From Margaritifera margaritifera (Eukaryota; Mollusca; Bivalvia; Unionida; Margaritiferidae): DNA of 64,000 nt. The translations under genes were made by a program, and so were the position numbers. The stretch lies in assembly GCA_029931535.1 (NCBI GenBank), contig JAQPZY010001372.1, forward strand, positions 1,364,001 through 1,428,000, written 5' to 3'. The notes beneath the pieces were generated by a model, which searched no databases, was not told the origin of the DNA, and saw nothing but the letters and a program-made list of their open reading frames with translations. Shown piece after piece: positions 12,451-24,861 of this stretch. The first letter of the stretch is position 1. The number at the start of each line of letters is the position of its first letter.

Positions 12451-12451
12451 A
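12428..12451. repeat. (GA)n microsatellite
   Basis: Twelve GA units, followed by three 'tgggga' units. Confidence 0.9.
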
Positions 12452-13040
12452 TGGGGATGGGGATGGTTTCACAAATTGAAACATTGTTTTCAGAGCTTTA
12501 GAATTAATGAAGAAAATTGTTTGTCTCTGGAGATTTTGTATGGTTTTTAAAGTTTAAACATATTAAAAAATATTTTGTTTAGGTAGGCAGGTAGACATGT
12601 AAGGATTTCAGTACAATGTAATGCAATCTTCTGAATAAAAAAATCTATTAGTGACTGTTTTCATATGTGTTTTATTACATGTCTTTGGTCCACAATTCAT
12701 TCACATATTTATGACTCAGTTTTAAATTTAAAAAAAATTCTAGTCATTATCAAGTGCCACATGCTTTAAGGTGTCTGTAATTAGATGCTGGGTCATGCTC
12801 CTGGGGGTTCCGCGTTTCCATAGCAATGCTATTCTCTTCCAGCCAGGCATGTGAAGTCAGGGAAGTGTTTCAGCAGTATGTTTTTTTGTGAGGATGATGA
12901 TCTGATATCCTGCCTCTCACATGGGAACCATTATGCTAATTGGCTGTCTCCCCCTTGCTAGATACAACTTTCTATAGGCTGTACACTAATCAGGCAGACC
13001 TGATATTGTAAGTCATAAAAATATAGCAAGCAGAAAATTT

Positions 13041-14030
13041 GTGAGGGAGGGAACCATTTTATGTGCCTGCCGAAAGGCGAAGTGTGTTATGACATTATCC
13101 ATATGTCCATCTGTGCATTTGTCTATCAGTTACCTTTTTTGTTTCCACACAATAACTTTAGTTTTCCAACATTTACCTTTACCAGACTTTGTGGATGGTT
13201 TGTGCTTGGGTCAGTGGAAAAGCCTATTGATTTTGGGATAAAAAGTTCAGAGGTCAAGGTCACATTGTCTGAAAGAAAGAAAATATGGTTTCTGCACAAT
13301 AACATTAGTTCAGCATCACAGAGCTGGACCATACTTTGTGTATGGCTTTTACTTTGGGTAAGAAAAATCTATTGATATATGGTCAAAAGTTCAAAGGTCA
13401 TGGTCATCATGATTAAAAGAGGAAAAATGGTTTATGGACAATAAGTTTAGTTCTATATAACAGACCTGGAATAATGGATGACTTGCATATGGAGTATGGA
13501 AGAAGCCTATTGATTTTGGGGTTTTAAGATCAAGGTCACTGTGACTAAAAGAAAAAAACAATGGTTTTCACATACTAGCTTTAATTCTAGACACCAGAGT
13601 TGACCAAAGTTTATGGAGGGCTTGCACTTTGGGTATGAAAGAAACCTTTAGATTATGGGGTCAAAAAGGTCAAAGGTCTAAGTCATAGTGGCTGATACTC
13701 AGCCATGTACCTTGAACAAAGTTGGTGGATGGCTTGCATTTTGGTTAAGAAGGAGGCCTATGATTTTGGTGGTTAACAGGTCAAAGGTCATGGTCATTTT
13801 GAGTTTTAAAAAAAACCCAGCAACTTTTTTTCTTCAGTAAGTTCCTTGACCAAACTTTGTGGTTGGCTTGTACTGGGTATAAGACAAAAAAAACTTTAGA
13901 TTCTTGGGTCTAAAGGTCAAAGGTCACAGTGATAGTAAGTATAATATAAAAATAAATTCTGCACAGTTCAATTCTGCATACCTTGATCAAAGGTCAAGGT
14001 CACTGAGACCCCTTAGTAATCTTGAGTCAA
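13041..14030 (+). repeat. Diverged roughly 110-bp tandem array ('aaaggtcaaggtcac' family)
   Basis: About eight diverged units, each with 'tttgtggatggcttgcact-tgggta', 'gaaagcctattgattttggg', 'tcaaaggtcaaggtcac', 'gaaagaaaaaatggttt' and 'cacaataactttagtt'. The left edge has 'gcctgccgaaaggcgaagtgtg'. Another single copy lies at 35580-35800. Confidence 0.8.
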
Positions 14031-14059
14031 CCATGCACTACTAGTGCATATATAGTAGA

Positions 14060-14546
14060 CTATTCAACATGGTGTGGGTGTATAGTGTTCCATTAATGGT
14101 ACACATGTTTGACTATACAATACATATGATATGGAGTGGGTGTATAGTGTTCCATTAATGGTACACATGTTTGACTATACAATACATATGATATGGAGTG
14201 GGTGTATAGTGTTCCATTAATGGTACACATGTTTGACTATACAATACATATGATATGGAGTGGGTGTATAGTGTTCCATTAATGGTACACATGTTTGACT
14301 GTACAATACATATGATATGGAGTGGATGTATAATGTTCCATTAATGGTACACATGTTTGACTGTACAATACATATGATATGGAGTGGATGTATAATGTTC
14401 CATTAATGGTACACATGTTTGACTATACAATACATATGATATGGAGTGGGTGTATAGTGTTCCATTAATGGTACACATGTTTGACTATACAATACATATG
14501 ATATGGAGTGGGTGTATAATGTTCATTAATGGTACACATGTTTGAG
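14060..14546. repeat. 62-bp satellite, about 8 copies
   Basis: 'acacatgttt' recurs at 14101, 14163, 14225, 14287, 14349, 14411 and 14473: an exact 62-bp period with near-identical units. The unit contains 'gactatacaatacatatgat', also the core of the next array at 15.7 kb. Confidence 0.95.
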
Positions 14547-15699
14547 AATTCTCAATGTATTTTGTATTTTTCTTCCAAAAAGATGTGGCAGTAACATTAA
14601 ACTGGATTATATAACCTAATATGAAATTTTGTGATATATGTACATCAGTTACACAGTTTTCACCAAATTTTAATGAAGCTAAACTTGTAATTTACATAAC
14701 TCCACTTCTTTTTATTCCCTGATACAAATGTGAATTGTCTAACCTTTGTCCATCTTTCTGTCTGTACTTTCAGCCATATGTAACATCATGTTACATTTTG
14801 TGTTTAGGTCAGGGAATTTATACGTACCATTGGGGGCTTTTGTGCTCTATTAACATCCATAACTCTGTGTGTGTATATATATATTCTCCAATCCTTAACC
14901 ATTTCCTCTCCTAATATGTACAGGCTATTAGAACCCCTTAGCATGAAGTATCACAAGAGTGTTTTTGGATACAAGCTGAGTTGTGACTTCCACCTCCCAT
15001 TGAAATTGATAGTCTCATCCTTACATAATTGGTGTATAGTCAATTCATAATAATAATAATTATGATCCTAATTAGCAATGAATTGTTTATCAACAAGGGT
15101 GTGATACTGACACATACATTTTGTGTAAATAGATGGATGTTCAAAAGGTAAACATTCTACATATATATTAAGTTATTATTCATATGATTTTTTGTTTTAA
15201 GGACTGGGGATATTAGGTATACCTCTGTCAATCTGCGTATCTATTAGGCCAAAAAAATGAATGTGTTTCCTATTGCACTGGTTTTAAAATTAGGGTAGGC
15301 AGGTAGTATTTTTTATATAAAAAAAACATTATATATAAATCAAATAATATTTCAAGCGCTTCAAAATACTGGGCAAAACCAGTTCAATTAGATGCACACA
15401 TCAATTTTAGCAGTGTGATTTTTAAAAAAATTTTTAAAATATTTTTTATTATATATATATTTTTTATATTTTTGAACCATGGGGGAAAAAGTGCTAGGGT
15501 TGGCTATGAGAAACAGGGATGGTCGGCTGACCTGAAACACATATTTTGTTGTTGTTGGCCTTACTATTTTATAGTTGTGTTGCTCCTATGGTAACCATCT
15601 GCAAGATCTCAAAGGATGTGAACATTTAATAAAAAACGATACTGTTTGAGATGTGCTTCGCCTGCACGGTCACAGTACAATACGTACATGTATCATGAT

Positions 15700-16368
15700 T
15701 TTAGGATGGCTATACAATACATGTGATATTAGGATGGCTATACAATACATGATATGAGGATGGCTATACAAGACATGATATGAGGATGGCTATACAAGAC
15801 ATGATATTAGGATGGCTATACAATACATGATATTAGGATGGCTATACAATACATGATATTAGGATGGCTATACAATACATGATATATTAGGATGACTATA
15901 CAATACATGATATAGGATGGCTATACAATACATGTGATATTAGGATGGCTATACAATACATGTGATATTAGGATGACTATACAATACATGTGATATCAGG
16001 ATGGTTATACAATACATGTGATATCAGGATGGTTATACAATACATGCTATAGGATGGCTATACAATACATGATATAGGATGGCTATACAATACATGTGAT
16101 ATTAGGATGGCTATACAATACATGTGATATTAGGATGACTATACAATACATGTGATATCAGGATGGTTATACAATACATGCTATAGGATGGTTATGCAAT
16201 ACATGCTATAGGATGGCTATACAATACATGATATAGGATGGCTATACAATACATGTGATATTAGGATGGCTATACAATACATGTGATATTAGGATGGCTA
16301 TACAATACATGTGATATCAGGATGGTTATACAATACATGCTATAGGATGGCTATACAATACATATGAT
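15700..16368. repeat. Short satellite (about 22-27 bp period), about 26 copies
   Basis: Tandem units 'aggatggctatacaatacat' followed by variable 'gatatt', 'gtgatatca' or 'gctat'. Higher-order patterning is visible: a multi-unit block at about 15905-16060 repeats at about 16068-16200 and about 16220-16355. Confidence 0.95.
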
Positions 16369-16371
16369 GCT

Positions 16372-16640
16372 CAGTAAGTGTATATATGGTTATAAGGTGG
16401 GGATCTCGATAGTTCCCAAATTGTGATCCAAGAGCTATGTCCCAGAACGAGGGGTAGGGTGTAGGTGGGGAAGGGGATAGGAATGTACCCCAGGGTCAAT
16501 GTCAGTTACATGTTTAAATTTGTCTTTTCATGTCCAGTAAGCATATATACCTATATAGGGTGGAGATCTATGTAGTTTCTATCGTATGACCCACGGGGTA
16601 AGTTCTTGGGGCTTCTGAACTACCCTGGGGCATCTATCAG
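16372..16640 (+). repeat. Two diverged copies of an about 160-bp unit
   Basis: 'cagtaagtgtatatatgg-tataaggtgggga' (16374) recurs as 'cagtaagcatatatacctatatagggtggaga' (16536), and 'ccca-gggtaagttctt'/'taccccagggtcaat' segments follow in parallel. No coding. Confidence 0.55.
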
Positions 16641-17117
16641 ATCTCCAAATCTGAAATGTGTTGACACTTGGGTCATAGACTACATATGCCATTTCTCATA
16701 CATATGAGACATACAACTCGAGAGTTATTTGAAATTTATCTCAAATGATACCCTGCCCCCCCCCCTCCCCACAGGCATCAAAATATTCCACAAGTGTTGG
16801 TAAAATCAACATCCATAGGACTATCATTGATACAAGATTCATGTGTCTAACTGAAACAATGTAGAAGTACAAGGACATTACAAACATATGACCATCCAAA
16901 CATCTGTACATATGGACAGACTGTTATTACAATATCCCCCATACTTACATTCAAGGGATAAAACTCAAAAACCATTTAAGGTATCACAACAAAATTTGGT
17001 ACATAGATAAGAGGTCTACATGTACCTTTTGTGATTATCATTTCCTTGCTTTTAATATTTTGTATGTTTTCATCCATTTGTTGATCCATCCACCCATCAC
17101 ACATTAATTTCCAAAGC

Positions 17118-17312
17118 AGTACTCCAGAACCATTCAGCATATCCCTATGAGTACTCCAGAACCATTCAGCATATCCCTACAAGTACTCCAGAACCATTCA
17201 GCATATCCATATGAGTACTTCAGAACCATTCAGCATATCCCTATGAGTGCTCCGGAACCATTCATCATATCCCTATGAGTACTCCAGAACCATTCAGCAT
17301 ATCCCTATGACT
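17118..17312. repeat. About 32-bp tandem repeat, six copies
   Basis: 'agtactccagaaccattcag' plus 'catatccctatg' repeated six times with few substitutions. Confidence 0.92.
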
Positions 17313-17511
17313 CTTGGTATATGTGTGCCTTTTGTTATTGAGAACTCTTGGGCTTTAATGGGGCAGGCAATATAGACAAATCTATCATGTTTCACTTACA
17401 TGTACATGATAATTGATTGGACAACATCATACTGAAGTATGATAGAAGCAACAGGGGTTGTTAAGACAATCCAGCAAGTTTTTGCCAATGATCAATGTGT
17501 AAGCCGTGAAA

Positions 17512-17962
17512 GCTTACATGTACCATTTGCCAATACAAGGGCTATTAAAGCATGTACCCTTTGCCAATAAAAGGGCTACTAAAGGATGTACCCATTGCCA
17601 ATAAAAGGGCTACTAAAGGATGTACCCATTGCCAATAAAAGGGCTACTAAAGGATGTACCTATTGCCAATAAAAGGGCTACTAAAGCATGTACTATTTGC
17701 CAATAAAAGGGCTACTAATGCATGTACCATTTGCCAATAAAAGGGATACTAAAGCATGTACTATTTGCCAATAAAAGGGCTACTAATGCATGTACCATTT
17801 GCCAATAAAAGGGATACTAAAGCATGTATCATTTGCCAATAAAAGGGCTACTAAAGCATGTACTATTTGCCAATAGAAGAGCCACTAAAGCATGTACCAT
17901 TTGCCAATAGCGGGGCTATTAAAGCATGTATCATTTGCCAATAGCAGGGCTATTAAAGCAGG
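17512..17962. repeat. 34-bp satellite, about 13 copies
   Basis: Unit 'gccaataaaagggctactaa' plus 'agcatgtaccattt'. The 34-bp spacing is clear from 17584 to 17618 onward. Confidence 0.93.
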
Positions 17963-18949
17963 GTTGAGTTAAGACTCTTGACAGCTTACTTCATACGTCA
18001 AGAAACAGTCAATGACAAATTTTTGAGAGAAGCATCAACTTCTTGGTCAGCTGGTTGATATCAAACTGCATATTTCATGCATGGTTGAGTAAACTGAGAA
18101 GTATATTAGGGAGCGCGACACATAAATGACTACTTCTGTTGTTAAGGAAAATATGATTTCACACCATTAAATTCAATTTACATTGTAATAATGAGCAGTT
18201 GGAGTTGTTGGACATGCAGTGTTGAATTATTTTTTTTCATTTAAAAAAGCTATTTAAAAAAAAATTTAAGCAAGTTCTATATGTGAATGAGAACTAGAAT
18301 ATTGAGGTAACTACAGAAAAAAATAGAAGAGAAAATAAATTTTAATTTTTTGCTTTTTCTTTTACACTGCCAAATTGGCAAGACTTGTTTGTGTGGCCCT
18401 ATTTAAGATCATCCTAGTCCAGAAAGCAGTAGATGAGAAATGTGGAAGGTATTTGTGGAATTCCAACATCACGGTACCTGGTTTTAAGAGTACAATAACT
18501 GTAGAAAAAGCTATTTAATTTCATTTACTTCAGAACTGTATAAATAGGGGACCAGTGCTCAACCTAGCCACTGTGTGTACAGCCCACCTGTAGTGGCACT
18601 AATTATTTCTTGGTCAAACTGCTTAGGGTATGTATCACACTATAGGCTCTGTTGTCACAAAGTTCAGCAAATTAAGGCACACTTGATCTGAAGTACATGT
18701 ATTTGGAAATGAATTATGACCAGACCAAATTTACAGTCAAACGGCTAAATAGATATGTCAATGTAAAGAACCTTCAATTGAACATACCGTTAATAATTAC
18801 ACATTTATAATGTCCTGGTTTTCGGCCTCACCTGCAAACCTGCAAAAGAGAAAAGATCAGCAGCAGTTTGAACAAAGAAATCCAAAATGTGTACTTGATA
18901 AAGATTTAATATAACTGAGTTCATGTTTTTATTAACTTTGGTGTGAGTG

Positions 18950-19125
18950 GTGGTAGCTCAGTTGGTAGAGCACCAAACACGAAATCCAAGGGTCATGGGT
19001 TTGATACCTGCCCAGCCCAGATCAGCTACCTTTCTGTATTTTTGGGAAAAACATTTACCTTCCATTTCCTTGGCATGATATAGCCAATAATGTGTTTAAT
19101 AGTGCCATTAAAACCAAAAAACAAA
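18950..19125 (+). mobile_element. tRNA-derived SINE family 2, copy a
   Basis: The A box 'ggtagctcagttggtagagc' (about 18953) and B box 'gggtttgatacct' (about 19000) are good pol III boxes. The acceptor ends do not pair, so it is not a tRNA gene. The body leads to 'tgtttaatagtgccattaaa' and an A/C-rich tail. Confidence 0.75.
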
Positions 19126-19235
19126 AAAATAATCTGGAAAATAATTTAATAATATATGCCTAATTGGTTCCATTTTTGTATACTACGTAATACTGGAAAC
19201 TCCCCTTATAATATCATGGTTGTTCTTGGTTGTTT

Positions 19236-19472
19236 TGGGTTTAATGGCATTTTTCAGCACATGATAAGCCATACATGGCGGCCAGTATATTTGGTGGAGG
19301 AAGAACCTGGGAAAATCCCGGGAAGAACCACCAATCCACAGGAAGCTACTGGCAAGCTTTCTCACATACCCATTTTGGTTGAAGCCTGAGACTTGAACCC
19401 ACATGGATAGAGGTGAGCTGTCAGTGATATGTAAAGGCGAGTGCATAAGACCACTTGGTCACCTTGGGCCCC
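19236..19472 (-). mobile_element. tRNA-derived SINE family 1, copy b
   Basis: Same layout as 10579-10811: reverse complement starts ggggcccaaggtgaccaagtgg and ends tgctgaaaaatgccattaaac. Confidence 0.75.
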
Positions 19473-19608
19473 TAATGATATCATGGACAATGGTTAATTC
19501 ATTATTTATTAGTGATGTTATCATGTATCACCATCGTGATGTATTATTTTTTGATTTTGAATGATGATGATATCAGCAAAAGTATATGTAGGCAATATAT
19601 TGATTTTG

Positions 19609-19611
19609 TAA

Positions 19612-19658
<47 letters not shown>

Positions 19659-19676
19659 ATATTATTATTATTATTA
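19609..19676. repeat. (AAT)n joined to (ATT)n, self-complementary microsatellite
   Basis: About nine TAA units switch to about fourteen ATT units with small interruptions, giving a tract able to fold on itself. Confidence 0.92.
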
Positions 19677-20587
19677 ATGACTTTATTTAAAGAAGAAGCT
19701 CATTTGGTCAACTTACCAATCTTCTATGAGGCCTTCTGTGGTTTCATGTATATGTTGTACAATTTTTACAAGTTGTGGTGTCTTTAGACAACAAGGCTAA
19801 TAAAAACTAGATAATTGATTTCTCGCTCTGTAAAATTATGAACAAGGCATTAAAGATGAGTACATACAACGATTAGTAGTGAACCTGTGTATGACATTAC
19901 AGGTGAGTACATGAAAGAACATTAAGAGTAGTACAGAATTACACATGATCATACAAATGATTGTTTCTGTAGATGTATACTATACCCTCATCCTCCTCTG
20001 GTACATGTAAATCATTTCACTGCAATCCAGAGCACTAATGCAGAGTAACTTGTTTACTTACCAGCTATGTCCTCCACATAAGTATGTTTCAGTTGATAAA
20101 ATTTCTCAGATATAAATAGCAACAGTCTACAGGCAGTGGTTGGTTGGAAAAAATGGTTAAAATAAACTGTTGGTGTTGTGCATGGTGGTCTTATAAAAAG
20201 TGTGCCCACTTTTGAAAGGGGCCACCAGAGAGAGGTGCCACTGCTGTTAAAATGATACATAATTTGGCATTACAATTTAATTTGGGAGCTCCTATCAAAG
20301 CTGTCTTAGACAGTTACCTCGGGGAAGTGAGAGTAGTGGACTTCTAACACAGGTGTATGCTGAGTGGAGTTTTTTTTGTTATCATGTTAAAGGGACCTTG
20401 AAAAAGTGACTGCTTAAGACAGGTAATTGCTCAACAAAGGTTACCTTCAGTGCAGGATGAGTTGGTCTGGAGTTTACAGCATTTAAATATTTCAATGGAA
20501 TATAGATATATATGCTCTAAAAGTTCCTATTTTAAAAAGCTTTTGTTGGTTTTGTTGACACTTTAAATATATTATTTACTATATCAT

Positions 20588-20712
20588 GCTGAGGAAATGA
20601 TAGTTAAGTGCATTTTCTAAGGACACACCTTGGTGTGGGCAGGTATGGTACCCCTGACCCTTGGATTACGCGTCCAAAACTCTACCAACTGAACTACGAT
20701 GGCTCTGCCCCC
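20588..20712 (-). mobile_element. tRNA-derived SINE family 2, copy b (5' part)
   Basis: Reverse complement reads ccatcgtagttcagttggta (A box), 'gggtcaggggtaccatacct' (B-box-like), then 'gcacttaactatcatttcc'. It is diverged from 18950-19125. Confidence 0.65.
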
Positions 20713-23700
20713 CTCCCCTTTAAACAATCATACATCTATGGTGCCTGATATATAAACAGGTAACACACTAAAACAGTTTCATTTTTTGTCATTGATTTTT
20801 ATATAGATTGTTTGCTACAGAAGCAAGTGTATTAGTGTTCTTATCTTTTGGTTGTTCATTAGTTAGATTGGTTCCGTCGTCAGTAACACTAAAAATAGCT
20901 TTGATTACATGTGTGATATGCATGCCACCGACATTTGGGCCACTAACGTCCTAGATAAACATGGTGATATTGTGTTATTTATGCATGCTATTTCATGTAA
21001 ACATTGCCCAATTTATTAATTTTGTTACAACTTGACAAGATATTGGGTAATTTGAAATTTAAATTAGTTCCTGCAGGGTAATTTGACCCTGTAACAGAAC
21101 ATTATGACTGGGATCAATCATATAAATAGTTGTTGTTACTTTTCTCCTGTAATTAGGAAGATTGAGTAACCATTACCCAATACACTTGAAAATGGACAAT
21201 CTAGATAAGTTAACATAGACTGTTATAACCCGTTGTGTTTTTTTTTTTGTTTTGAATGATTGGTTTTGCTTGATAATTATTCTATTTTTTATTATTTAAA
21301 AAAAAATTGTTTTATTAAATGCAACCTATAATGGTGTGGAACACAAGTGTTTATACACTTAAAATTTAATGCATCAGATTTCCTTTCTTTATTATTTCAT
21401 TTTTCCCCTTGGTGTGTAATACAGGGGGTTGGGTGTGGCAGGGGTGGTGGTGGATATAGGTACCGCTATGTCACACCTATGGGCTCAGGTTTATACAATT
21501 AGCCCACTGTGCCTGCATGTTGTATGAGGCAACTAATGGAGGCAACTTTCGCCATGTGTCCCATGATGATGTTCTGGCTGAGATGTGATGTCCTTGGACT
21601 TTTTAAAAGAGTGAGGTTTATATCAAATATTAGATTTTGTGTTTTAAGGATTTTACACTCTTTTGCCTTGATCTTAAAACCATTCATGGCCTTTCAGCCA
21701 AGCTTCATACACATGTCAAGCAAGTTACCTTGGAAACCAAGTATAGCATAAAAAGTATATAATTTGCGAGTGCTGGACCATAGCATCCTTTTTAATAGAA
21801 GTCTTTCTTTTCTTTGCATAAGCAGAGGATTGGGTGGATATTGTAGTATTATTTATTTTATTTATTTTTGTGGTTTTGAAGAAAAATAAACATTTTCATG
21901 GGTACTTAAATTCGTGGTTTTGCCTGTCAAAGTTTTGCATATTTGTAGGTATTTAATTTCGTGGATTAATCTTAACAAATACCTCAAATAAAGTATACAA
22001 AGGAACAAAACTATGACATCAAATGACGGTCGCTTCGATGGTTAAAACAGTACTACCACCTGTATGAGCACAAATCAAACTTCTGTCAAAATAAATCACT
22101 TAAACTCAATATCAAGGGAGCAAACGCATCCAACAACACTCAGCTACTAATCGGTTATTAAAGTACATGTGTATGATCTCTTCCTTAAAATACTATCCAT
22201 AAAGTTGCACCATCAATTACTTTCTGACGACCGTGGCTTAAGAGTGGTAAAAATCAACTTAGATCCCCGTTGGTATGGATAATGTCATCATTCCACAATC
22301 ATGTGGACCAAACATCTGAACAGCTGCCCCTTGCTCAATGCAATTAGCAAGCAGTGTCAACATTTCATGTGTTTAGAGCCCATCAAAGTGCGAAAATGCT
22401 AACTTAATTGAAAAACAATGAAATCACTCATTTGTTTGAACCAGCATCATGTACAAATCAACTTCAACCACTAGACTTTACTTAAAACATCGTCAATGAA
22501 GCTGATTGATGCTGAATGGATAATTGCGGCTCACATGAAAATGTGTGAAAGATCGCACCAAATTATCCGTGGCTTTGAGAATACTGGACTTGCTTAATTA
22601 AACAATTTCAGGATTATCTATCCGACACATTTGTGTGTATCAGCCAATATAGTTGATGCAGTGTTGACTCTGTGGTTTTGTCCAAAAATTGGTTAAGTAT
22701 GATCATCAATACTCTGCCATAATTAGTGTATATACACAGTATTTCATTAGTAATTGTGCCTCACACAATAGTTTTAGTATTTTACAGTCATGTTGTTCAT
22801 TGGATTTAAGCATGCATGGATAAAATGAGATGTACTTTCATAAGGATTTAACATTTTTGACAATAGTTTCACTTGAATGAAGAATCAGTTTGAATAAGTA
22901 TTGAATCTAATTTTCATTTATAGTATCATTTCCTGTTCTTTCTTTCGTTTTCAGTAATAACAGTGTTTGAATACCGTATGCTACCGTATGCTTTTTCTCG
23001 TTTTTCTCTATGCTTACTTATGTCACAACATGTCGATTTAAGGCAGTAAGTAGAAATTATGGAGACTGAATAGATAAGTGTGCATTGAAACAATATAAAT
23101 GCTTTATAATTCTTTTTTTAAAAGGGTGAAAATAAAACAGACATGCGTAAAAGGTAATATTTTTAACCAGATTACAGAAATAATGTTGATTTATCAAATA
23201 ACTTTGTTGATCTCAATAATCGAAACACAGTAAAGAAAAAAGGGAAGGAACTTCTTTATCACATGTGGCTTATTTTTCGTTGCATCTTCAAATTTGTGGT
23301 TCAGGGAAACAATGAAATCCGTAAAAATTGGTACCCCACAAAAATTAGTGATATTACAGTATCAAAATGACTCCTGTTCATCTAGCCCAATAGTGCTGGT
23401 TAAATTTTAAAATTTTATTCTTGCCTTTAATTGAGAATTACTTTAAATGGCTAATAAATCTGATTTTTGTGTTCATTTTCTATGTAAAGCTCTGGGCTAG
23501 TGTCCAGAAATTGTATGCGTCCAGCAAAATTTTTGACTTATTCCCAGCAGCTGGACAATGAATTTTCCAGCCCTGTTCTCCAAGCAGGATTAAAGTGAGG
23601 CAAACCAGTTAAAGTTAAGCTATTATCAAGTATGTAATTATCTCTCCACTTGCCTCAGCTTTTCTCAGTTTGAGCTTGTTCCTTTAGCTCGGCTTCATGG

Positions 23701-23720
23701 CCCATTGACAGTAATGGATA

Positions 23721-23800
23721 TTCTTACATAACCAGACTGGTTCTGGCTGATTTGATGTCATTCTTACATAACCAGACTGGTTCTGGCTGATTTGATGTCA
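23721..23800. repeat. Exact 40-bp tandem duplication
   Basis: Two identical units beginning 'ttcttacataaccagactgg'. Their identity suggests a recent event. Confidence 0.97.
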
Positions 23801-23829
23801 TGCGCTTTTGTCAGCTGTACTTGAAGATA

Positions 23830-24250
23830 TGTCCATCCATCATCCATCTGTCTCTTAGCACAAGTTTGTTATCGCTACTCCTCCTAAACTACTTGGAGGA
23901 TTTCCATGAACGTTACACACATTCATTCCATGAAAATCTTGTCACTGCTCCTGAATGGATCGTCATATCAGCATGGGGTTTTCAATAAAAGACTTCTTAT
24001 GATGTCTATTTGGTTCTAAATGAAAATGAAAAATCTGATATGTAATATGGCCACCATGACAGCCATCTTAAAAATCTTGTAATTGCTACTCCTAAATGGA
24101 AAGTCATATCGACATGGAGTTTTCACTGGAATTCATATGGTGTCTAGTGGCCTTCTTTGAAAAGCTTGTTATTGCTACTCCTTCTGAATGGATGGTCATA
24201 TCTACATGGGGTTTTCACAAAAAGACTTCTTATGATATCTGATGATATTG
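23830..24250 (+). repeat. Diverged 110-130 bp array ('cttgttattgctactcct' family), copy a
   Basis: Units carry 'cttgt-attgctactcct', 'gaatggatggtcatatc', 'acatggggttttcac' and 'aagacttcttatgatgtc', plus 'tatggccaccatgacagcca'. Same family as 28985-29860. Confidence 0.75.
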
Positions 24251-24861
24251 TCTTCCTAATTAGGTGATTGGTACAGTTTGTAATCAATTTACTTCAATCT
24301 GATTCTGTCTTATTGCTATCAGTCCTCTTTGAATGAACCATATTTATATAGAATGCTAACTTTGATAGTTAAGCATAAATATTTAGGTTTTTGAAATAAG
24401 TTGTCTCAAACTAAATTTTTTCTAGCAATAACAGCATATAAAAATAAGCATGTATAACTGTCATGTCTTTAAAAAACATAATAGATGCCTGTAAAATACA
24501 GTTCTTACGATAAGTGATATTTATTTTTGGTCATGGGGTCCATTGTGGTACTGCATTATATCCAGAATTGCATTATAATGAAGTGCACTATAACAAGGGA
24601 GAACTTTATTTCCATTTCAGATTTCCATTCAGTGAGAATAGTTTATGCAGTAAATAGTCATTGGGGTTCTTTTCAGTTTTTTGTTTTAAAAAAAATGTTG
24701 CTGGTTGTGTTTGAGCTTAATATAAATTATTGAACTCAATTTTCCTTCAGCTTTTAACTTGAAGCCGAGTGTCACATTGAATAGGGTATAGTTGAATTCA
24801 CCAGTGAATAGAGTATTTTAGTATGAAGAGTGACTTCTAGTGATGCCATTTCTCTTTTCAG

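Larger units (their letters stand above)
967..24861 (+). other. Intron 1 of the main gene (23.9 kb, repeat-filled)
   Basis: It is bounded by donor gtaata and acceptor ttctcttttcag. It contains the repeats and relics listed separately. Stretches 2110-3040, 4700-6130, 8130-10570, 12460-13035, 14550-15695, 17965-18945, 20715-23715 and 24255-24850 are AT-rich, with only short simple repeats and no coding signal I can support. Confidence 0.6.

Noticed and set aside
13041..13375. Overlapping open frames on both strands
   Set aside because: They fall in the diverged 110-bp repeat family and shift between copies.
18950..19020. Possible tRNA gene (good A and B boxes)
   Set aside because: The ends do not form an acceptor stem and the body continues as a SINE; other members of the family exist in the window.
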